Virus record (IMG/VR): IMGVR_UViG_3300025647_000234
Coordinates: 1 to 26,119 of that record
Length of the DNA: 26,119 bases
Direction: 5' to 3' (one strand)
Source: a virus
Shown here: piece after piece, positions 15,301 to 22,600 of the stretch
Numbering within the stretch: the first letter of the stretch is position 1
Layout of the letters: each line of letters starts with the position of its first letter
Program-made: the position numbers and the translations under genes
Notes under the pieces: model-generated
Database searches by the model: none
What the model saw: only the letters and a program-made list of their open reading frames with translations
What the model was told of the DNA's origin: nothing

Positions 15301-16212
15301 CCCACCTACACCTGAAGTACCTGAAGAACCACTTGAACCTGATGAACCAGAAGAGCGACTTAAACCTGATGTACCTGTATTACCTGAAGAACCTGAGGAA
15401 CCTGAAGAACCAGATGAGCCTGAGGTACTAGATAATCCTCCTACACCTGAAGTACCTGAAGAACCACTTGAACCTGATGAACCAGAAGAGCGACTTAAAC
15501 CTGATGTACCTGTATTACCTGAAGAACCTGAGGAACCTGAAGAACCAGATGAGCCTGAAGTGCTTGATAAGCCACCTACACCAGAAGTACCTGATGAGCC
15601 TGAGGAGCCTGAACTACCTGATGAACGACTTAAACCGGAGTTACCTGAGTTACCAGAAGAACCAGTAGAACCGGCTGAGCCTGAAGAGCCAGATGAGCCT
15701 GAAGTGCCTGATAAGCCACCTACACCAGAAGTACCTGATGAACCCGAAGAACCAGATGAGCCTGCAGAGCGGCTTAAACCGGAGTTACCTGAGTTGCCTG
15801 ATGAACCTGTTGAGCCTGAAGAACCCGATGAACCTGTTGAACCCGATGAACCAGAAGAACCTGAAGAGCCACTTGATGCTCCTGAACTACCTGAAGTACC
15901 TGTTATACCAGAACTACCTGTTTTACCTGTAGAGCCAGATGAACCTGAAGTACCTGATGATCTACCAGATGAGCCTGAGGTGCCTGCACTACCTGATGTG
16001 GAACCTCCTGAGCTACCACTACTGCTTCCACCTCCACCACCACTTACTCCTCCTATAACGTATCTAACTTGCTTTGAATTAGGATTAATTACTAAAGCAT
16101 AGTCTTCAACAGAACCAGTGGGAACTGATAGTAAAAATAGGTCATTTATAACCTTATTATCTTGACCTGAGTCTTGTTTTTTCTGGACAGTATATCTTTT
16201 ATTTTCACCCAT
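12388..16212 (-). CDS. Collagen-like Gly-X-Y repeat fibre protein with a C-terminal head
   Basis: The 1274-residue product has three regions. Residues 1-53 are non-repetitive (MGENKRYTVQKKQDSGQDNK and on) and may attach the fibre to the virion. Residues 54-1086 are Gly-X-Y triplets built from Ser, Thr, Asn and Ala with almost no Pro, organised in 45- or 48-residue superrepeats marked by GLSR and GVGGLS. Residues 1087-1274 begin GTAGTYVSIVAGTGLNGGGS and end WLAVRVGATDYVIPMYTA, a closing pattern common in phage fibre tips. No S74 chaperone domain is present, unlike the larger fibre. It is preceded by a terminator and a promoter-like motif at 27 nt, and is followed by a coupled small gene and three glycosyltransferases. 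The likely role is a host-contacting or decorating fibre; the location on the virion is unknown. Confidence 0.85.
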   Translation of the reverse strand: MGENKRYTVQKKQDSGQDNKVINDLFLLSVPTGSVEDYALVINPNSKQVRYVIGGVSGGGGGSSSGSSGGSTSGSAGTSGSSGRSSGTSGSSGSTGKTGSSGITGTSGSSGASSGSSGSSGSSGSTGSSGSSGSTGSSGNSGNSGLSRSAGSSGSSGSSGTSGVGGLSGTSGSSGSSGSAGSTGSSGNSGNSGLSRSSGSSGSSGSSGTSGVGGLSSTSGSSGSSGSSGSSGNTGTSGLSRSSGSSGSSGSSGTSGVGGLSSTSGSSGSSGSSGSSGNTGTSGLSRSSGSSGSSGSSGTSGVGGLSSTSGSSGSSGSAGSSGNTGTSGLSRSSGSSGSSGSSGTSGVNGLSSTSGSSGSAGSTGSSGNSGNSGLSRSSGSSGSSGSSGTSGVGGLSGTSGSSGSSGSAGSTGSSGNSGNSGLSRSAGSSGSSGSSGTSGVGGLSGTSGSSGSAGSTGSSGNSGNSGLSRSAGSSGSSGSSGTSGVGGLSGTSGLSGSSGSAGSTGSSGNSGNSGLSRSSGTSGSSGSSGTSGVGGLSGTTGSNGSSGNSGESGNSGTTGSNGSSGNAGNSGKAGSSGSSGSSGSSGTSGVGGLSSTSGSSGSSGSSGSSGNTGTSGISRSSGSSGSSGSSGNTGTSGLSQSSGSSGSSGSSGNTGNSGLSRSAGSSGSSGSSGTSGVGGLSGTSGSSGSSGSAGSTGSSGNSGKAGLSRSSGTSGSSGSAGNTGTSGLSQSSGSSGSSGSSGNTGTSGLSQSSGSSGSSGSSGTSGVGGLSGTTGSNGSSGNSGNSGNSGTTGSNGSSGNSGNSGKSGSSGSSGTSGSSGTSGVSGLSAVSGTTGSSGSAGATGNSGKSGQSGTTGSNGSSGNSGNSGNSGNSGTTGSNGSSGNSGNSGNSGTTGSNGSSGNSGNSGNSGTTGSNGSNGNSGNSGNSGKSGSSGSSGTSGSSGTSGVSGLSAVSGTTGSSGSAGATGNSGKSGNSGTTGSNGSNGNAGNSGNSGNSGTTGSNGSSGNNGNSGNSGNSGTTGSNGSSGNNGNSGKSGNSGTTGSNGSSGNAGNSGPSGSSGSSGTAGKAGSSGSSGTSGVSGISGNIGTAGTYVSIVAGTGLNGGGSLSTDRTVNVNWAGSTVGGITTYGKSGDPTVYSNFYYDTTNGNVVLTGSTFLAVNYTAAPLHHVTVSGSISITGSNVPAASLRFQDTGGTSRNALYVNSTNYLEVGNQFYTGLKLIHSGSYGSAYTPGGRNGVSDIIGATADDNVLGTPDSWLAVRVGATDYVIPMYTA
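12955..16052 (-). repeat. Gly-X-Y coding repeats of the shorter fibre
   Basis: The basic unit is 9 bp (one triplet), in which a Gly codon is followed by two codons mostly for Ser, Thr or Asn. Larger units are visible. The GGTTTA marker (G-L of GLSR) recurs at 14668, 14812, 14947, 15091, 15226, 15361, 15496, 15631 and 15775, giving steps of 135 or 144 bp only. Two copies of a 63-bp unit lie in tandem at 13121-13246 with no mismatch that I found. Asn-rich triplets dominate toward the C-terminal side (low coordinates), Ser-rich ones toward the N-terminal side. Confidence 0.9.
13121..13246. repeat. 63-bp tandem duplication inside the fibre repeats
   Basis: The segment starting at 13121 (TTACCATTGTTACCGCTTGA on the plus strand) is repeated identically from 13184. 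It encodes 21 residues, seven Gly-X-Y triplets. Lack of divergence suggests a recent duplication or gene conversion. Confidence 0.8.
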
Positions 16213-16239
16213 TATATAGAGGAATTCCCGTGTTTTGTA

Positions 16240-16248
16240 ATAAATATT
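16240..16248 (-). promoter_or_regulatory. Putative late promoter motif before the shorter fibre and glycosyltransferase unit
   Basis: The coding strand reads AATATTTAT, 27 nt before the fibre ATG and just after the terminator at 16266-16287. The next such motif is at 7362, so one transcript may carry the fibre, the 50-codon gene and all three glycosyltransferases. Confidence 0.55.
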
Positions 16249-16265
16249 TTAGGGTCTATGAATAG

Positions 16266-16287
16266 AAAAAGGGGCATACACCCCTTT
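16266..16287 (-). terminator. Intrinsic terminator after the giant fibre gene
   Basis: A 7-bp stem, AAAGGGG and CCCCTTT, closes a six-base loop. On the coding strand it is followed by further T, giving a run of five T in all. It lies 24 bp past the fibre stop codon and separates the two fibre genes. Confidence 0.82.
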
Positions 16288-16310
16288 AACTATATAAGAT
16301 GAATTTTAAT

Positions 16311-16619
16311 TTATTTACTATTTTTTAATTCATCAAGCTGTGTTTTAAGTTCTTTAACTGCTTCTATTAATACTGCAGTTAATTTTTCATAATCAACAGT
16401 TTTAACTATTTGAGGGTTGTTTTTATACTCTCCTACTTTAAGTTCTTTTTCTCTTACAATGTGAGGGATAATTTCTTCAACTTCTTGGGCTATTACACCT
16501 AAGTCATGTTGTCCTTTTCTACCACCCGCATTCCAATCATATTCAACACCTCTAAGTTTAGTAACTTTATCTAAAGCGTTTTCAATAGTTGTGATATTGT
16601 CTTTTAATCTTCTATCTGA
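16311..16619 (-). other. S74 chaperone region with predicted autocleavage site
   Basis: Ser2746 (codon 16619-16617) and Asp2747 open the SDRRLKD motif of the S74 endosialidase-type chaperone. The Lys in the motif and the downstream GVIAQEVEE are all present, so the domain looks active. Cleavage would remove the last 102 residues after trimerisation. Confidence 0.85.
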
Positions 16620-19600
16620 AGTTGTAGTAGAGTAAGCAATTACGTCACCGTCAGCGTGGAAATCACCATCATTTTGAATTAAGGCATCTAAGTTACCATC
16701 TAAGTAGAATTCAATTTGAGTAGTGTTAACGTGGATATAATCATTAGTATCTCTACCAATATACCAAGCTTCACCTCTTAAGTCATCTTGGAGTGATATA
16801 GTCCGGTCAGTAATCAATGAACCACCACCTGATAGACCAGAACCGGCTGTAATTGATACATAAGTACCTGCTGTACCTACATTACCTGAGATACCACTTG
16901 TACCATTTGTACCTGAAGTACCTGATGAGCGTGAACTGCCTGAACCACCTGCGTTACCATTAGCACCTGAAGTACCACTTGAACCAGTTGTACCAGATGT
17001 ACCTGAATTACCAGAGTTGCCTGAGTTACCGTTGTTGCCATTAGTACCATTACTACCAGATGTGCCTGAATTTCCTGAAACTGCTGAGTTACCTGAGTTA
17101 CCTGCATTACCATTGTTACCAGAGGTACCATTTGTACCTGAAGTTCCTGAAGTTTTGCCTGTTGAGTTACCACTAGTACCTGAAGTAGTAGCTGAAGCAC
17201 CTGAAGTACCATTTGTACCACTTGTACCTGAAGTCCGGCTAGTACCTGAAGAACCTGAAGAAGCACCTGAGGTTCCAGAAGTACCATTAGTTCCAGAGTT
17301 ACCTGAGTTACCTGAGTTACCTGAGTTACCTGAGTTGCCTGATGAACCTGTTGTGCCTGAAGTACCTGAGTTACCTGAGTTGCCTGAGTTACCATTGTTA
17401 CCTGAGGTACCGTTTGAGCCATTAGTACCTGAAGTACGGCTTATGCCAGAAGCTCCAGTGTTACCACTATTACCATTTGTACCAGATGAACCTGAAGTAC
17501 CTGAAGTCCGGCTTAATCCTGAGTTACCGTTATTACCATTAGCACCGTTTGAACCATTAGTACCATTTGTACCTGAAACTCCTGAATTACCTGAGTTTCC
17601 GTTAGCTCCATTATTACCTGAGGTACCGTTTGAACCAGTTGTGCCATTTGTTCCTGATACGCCTGAGTTGCCTGAGTTGCCACTAGCTCCATTATTACCT
17701 GAAGTACCGTTTGTACCAGATGTACCTGAATTACCAGAGTTGCCTGAGTTGCCTGAGTTACCAGTTGAACCATTAGTACCAGAAGTTCCTGAGTTGCCTG
17801 AGTTGCCTGAGTTACCATTGACTCCATTGTTACCTGAGGTACCATTTGAACCTGTGGTACCTGAGGTTCTGCTTAAACCTGAATTGCCTGCGTTACCATT
17901 AGCTCCGTTTGAACCATTAGTACCAGATGTACCTGAATTACCAGAATTACCTGAGTTACCTGAGTTACCACTTGAACCATTTGTACCTGAAGTACCTGAG
18001 TTACCTGAGTTACCAGCATTACCATTGTTACCACTTGAACCATTTGTACCTGAAGTACCTGAGTTACCTGAATTGCCTGCGTTACCGTTGTTACCTGAGG
18101 TACCATTAGTACCAGTTGAACCTGAGGTTCCTGAAGTACGGCTTAATCCTGAGTTACCAGCGTTTCCTGAGTTACCTGAAGTACCATTTGAGCCTGAGGT
18201 TCCTGAAGTAGCACTTACGTTGGATGAACCAGCATTACCGGCAGCTCCGGTTGAACCATTTGTACCTGAAGTTCCTGAAGTAGCACTTATGTTAGATGAG
18301 CCAGCTGCTCCGGCATTACCACTAGAACCATTTGTACCTGAAGTACCTGAAGTACCTGAGTTGCCTGAGTTACCAGCATTACCATTGTTACCACTTGAAC
18401 CATTTGTACCTGAAGTACCTGAGTTACCACTATTACCAGAGTTTCCATTAGCTCCTGAAGTACCGTTTGTACCTGTTGAACCACTTGTACCAGAAGTCCG
18501 GCTTAATCCTGAATTACCTGCATTGCCTGAGTTACCTGATGTGCCATTCGATCCTGAAGTACCTGATGTATTACTTACGTTAGATGAACCAGCATTACCA
18601 GCAGCACCGTTTGAACCATTTGTACCAGAAGTTCCTGAAGTGGCACTTACGTTAGAAGATCCTGCTGCTCCAGCATTACCATTTGAACCTGAAGTGCCTG
18701 AAGTGCCTGAAGTAGCTGAATTACCTGAATTGCCGGCGTTACCATTGTTACCTGAAGTACCATTGGAACCAGTTGTACCAGAACTTCCTGAAGTTCTACT
18801 TGAACCTGCAGTACCATTATTACCTGAAGTACCATTTGTACCAGTTGAACCTGATGAACCTGATGTCCGGCTTATTCCTGAACCACCATTATTACCGTTT
18901 GAGCCTGTAGTACCAGATGAACCTGAAGTGCCTGAAGTAGCACTTAAATTACTACCACCAGCAGCTCCTGCTGAACCAGTAGTACCAGATGAACCTGAAG
19001 TACCGGAAGATTTACTTAAGCCTGATTGTCCAGCTGTGCCTGCGTTACCAGTAGTACCGTTTGTACCGGTTGATCCACTTGTGCCTGAATTAGCACTAGC
19101 ACCTGCAGTACCATTATTACCTGAAGTACCATTTGTACCTGATGAGCCTGATGAACCTGATGTCCTGCTTAAACCTGAACCTCCATTATTACCATTTGAG
19201 CCATTAGTACCAGTAGAACCGCTTGTACCTGATGTAGCAGAATTACCTGAATTACCGGCGTTACCATTTGAACCATTAGTTCCTGAGGTACCTGAAGTAC
19301 CAGAATTACCAGAGTTACCAGCATTACCTGAGTTACCATTTGAACCTGTAGTGCCTGAAGTGCCTGAAGTGCCTGAGTTACCTGAGTTACCAGCATTGCC
19401 TGAAGTACCATTTGTACCTGTTGAGCCACTTGTACCTGAAGTTGCACTTAAATTAGATTGACCAGCAGCACCAGCAGAACCTGTAGTACCAGATGAACCT
19501 GAAGTACCTGATGTAGCACTTAAATTGCTACCACCAGCATTACCTGCTGAACCAGTTGTGCCTGATGAGCCTGAAGTGCCTGAAGAAGCACTTAAGTTAG

Positions 19601-22600
19601 ATTGACCTGCCGCTCCTATTGAACCAGTAGTACCAGATGAACCTGAGGTGCCTGAAGATTTGCTTAAGCCTGATTGACCTGCAGTTCCGGCGTTACCTGT
19701 AGTACCATTTGTACCAGTAGAACCTGAAGATCCGCTAGTAGCTGATGCGCCTGATGTGCTATTATTACCTGAAGTACCGTTTGAACCAGTAGAACCACTT
19801 GAACCTGATGTAGTAGCCGCACCTGAAGTACCAGCTGCTCCTGTTGAGCCTTGAGTACCTGATGAACCTGAAGTACCTGATGTAGCACTTAAATTACTAC
19901 CGCCAGCTGCTCCAGCTGAACCAGTAGTACCAGATGAACCACTTGTTCCTGAAGATTTACTTAAACCTGATTGTCCAGCAGTACCTGCATTACCAGTAGT
20001 ACCGTTTGTACCTGTTGAACCTGAAGATCCGCTAGTAGCTGATGCACCTGATGTGCCATTATTGCCTGAGGTACCGTTTGAACCTGTGGAACCACTTGAA
20101 CCTGATGTAGCAGCTTCGCCTGAAGTACCGGCGTTTCCTGTTGAACCTTGAGTACCTGATGAGCCTGAAGTACCTGAAGTTGCACTTAAATTAGATTGAC
20201 CAGCAGCACCAGCAGAACCTGTAGTACCAGATGAACCTGAGGTACCTGAAGATTTACTTAAACCTGATTGACCTGCAGTACCTGCATTACCAGTAGTACC
20301 GTTTGTACCTGTTGAACCTGATGAACCTGAAAGTGCTGATAATCCTGAAGTACCAGCGTTTCCTGAAGTACCATTTGTACCAGTTGAACCTGATGAACCT
20401 GATGTAGCAGCTTCGCCTGAAGTACCGGCGTTTCCTGTTGAACCTTGAGTACCTGATGAGCCTGAAGTACCTGACGTGGCACTTAAATTACTACTACCAG
20501 CTGCTCCGGTTGAACCTGTAGTACCAGATGAACCACTTGTTCCTGAAGATTTGCTTAAGCCTGATTGACCTGCAGTTCCGGCGTTACCTGTAGTACCATT
20601 TGTACCAGTAGAACCTGAAGATCCGCTAGTAGCTGATGCGCCTGATGTACCTGCAGCTCCAGTTGAGCCTGTAGTACCAGATGAACCTGAAGAGCCTGAT
20701 GTTGAAGATTGAGCAGATTGACCAGAAGTACCCGTATTACCTGAGGTACCATTCGAACCAGTTGAACCTGATGAACCTGAAAGTGCAGATGCTCCTGAAG
20801 TACCAACGTTTCCTGAAGTACCATTTGTACCAGTTGAACCTGAGGATCCACTAGTAGCTGAAGCGCCTGATGTGCCTGCAGCTCCTGTAGAACCTTGAGT
20901 ACCTGAAGAGCCTGAAGATCCAGATGTAGTAGATTCGCCTGAAGTACCTGCGGCTCCAGTTGAACCAGTGGTACCAGACGTACCTGATGAACCTGAAGTT
21001 GATGATTGAGCAGATTGACCTGAAGTACCCGTGTTACCTGAAGTACCATTTGAACCTGTAGAGCCTGAGGTACCTGATTGAGCTGAAGCTCCTGATGAAC
21101 CTACATTTCCACTTGTACCATTTGTACCAGTGGAACCTGAAGATCCGCTAGTAGCTGATGCACCTGATGTACCGTTATTACCTGAAGTACCGTTTGAACC
21201 TGTAGAACCAGACGAACCTGAAGTATTAGATAATCCTGAAGTACCATTATTACCTGAAGTACCATTTGAGCCTGTAGAACCTGAAGTTCCTGCTAAACCA
21301 GAAGAACCACTTGTTCCTGATTCGCCTGAAGATCCTGAACCTGAACCTACACCACTAGTACCAGTTGAACCTGTAGTACCTGATGAACCTGAAGTAGAGC
21401 TGTCACCGGAAGTGCCTGCAGCTCCTGTTGAGCCTACTGTACCGGAAGAGCCTGAAGTACCAGAAGTTAAACTATCACCTGAAGTACCTGCGGCTCCTGT
21501 TGAGCCTTGAGTACCAGAAGATCCTGAAGAGCCTGATGTAGCTGCTTCTCCTGAAGTACCAGCAGCTCCGGTTGAACCTTGAGTACCTGATGAACCTGAA
21601 GTACCAGATGTAGAGGCTTCACCTGAAGTACCAGCAGCTCCGGTTGAACCTTGAGTACCTGATGAACCACTAGAACCTGAAGTAGCACTATCTCCTGATG
21701 TGCCCGCAGCACCAGTTGAACCTGTAGTACCTGAAGAACCTGAAGAGCCTGATGTTGAAGATTGAGCAGATTGACCTGAGGTGCCTGTATTGCCTGAGGT
21801 ACCATTTGAGCCTGTAGAGCCTGAAGTACCTGATTGAGCTGAAGCTCCTGATGAACCTACATTTCCACTTGTACCATTTGTACCAGTGGAACCTGATGAA
21901 CCTGAAGTTGCAGATTCACCTGAAGAACCTGAAATACCTGATGTACCTGAGCCTGCACCTGTACCACTTGAACCTATAGTACCTGAAGATCCTGAAGAGC
22001 CTGATGTAGCTGCTTCTCCTGAAGTACCAGCAGCTCCAGTTGAACCTACTGTGCCCGAAGAACCTGAAGTGCCTGATGTAGTAGATTCGCCTGAAGTACC
22101 TGCGGCTCCTGTTGAGCCTTGAGTACCAGAAGAGCCTGATGAGCCTGATGTAGCAGCTTCGCCTGAAGTACCTGCAGCTCCTGTTGAACCTGTAGTTCCA
22201 GATGAGCCTGAGCTACCTGATGTGCCTGATTGGGCAGATTGGCCTGAAGTGCCTGTATTACCTGAAGTACCGTTTGAACCAGTAGAACCTGAAGTTCCTG
22301 ATTGAGCTGATGCTCCTGATGATCCTATATTACCTGAGGTACCGTTTGTACCAGATGAACCTGAAGAGCCTGAAGTTGCAGATTCACCTGATGAACCAGA
22401 TTCACCTGAAGTACCAGCACCAGCTCCTGTACCACTTGAACCTATAGTACCTGAAGAACCTGAAGTACCAGATGTGGCTGCTTCTCCTGAAGTACCAGCA
22501 GCTCCGGTTGAACCTACTGTACCTGAAGAGCCTGAAGTACCAGATGTAGTAGATTCGCCTGAAGTACCTGCGGCTCCTGTAGAACCTTGGGTACCAGAAG

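Noticed and set aside
13850-16102. A 750-codon plus-strand open frame of Pro/Glu repeats (PELPEEPEVPD type)
   Set aside because: It is exactly antisense to the Gly-X-Y repeats. Ser-Gly codon pairs such as TCA-GGT read in reverse in this frame as CCT-GA, so no stops arise. It has no start context and its composition only mirrors the fibre.
17017-19461. An 814-codon plus-strand Pro/Glu/Leu-rich open frame
   Set aside because: Same antisense effect over the giant fibre. The true minus-strand frame has a recognisable head and S74 domain at its C-terminus.
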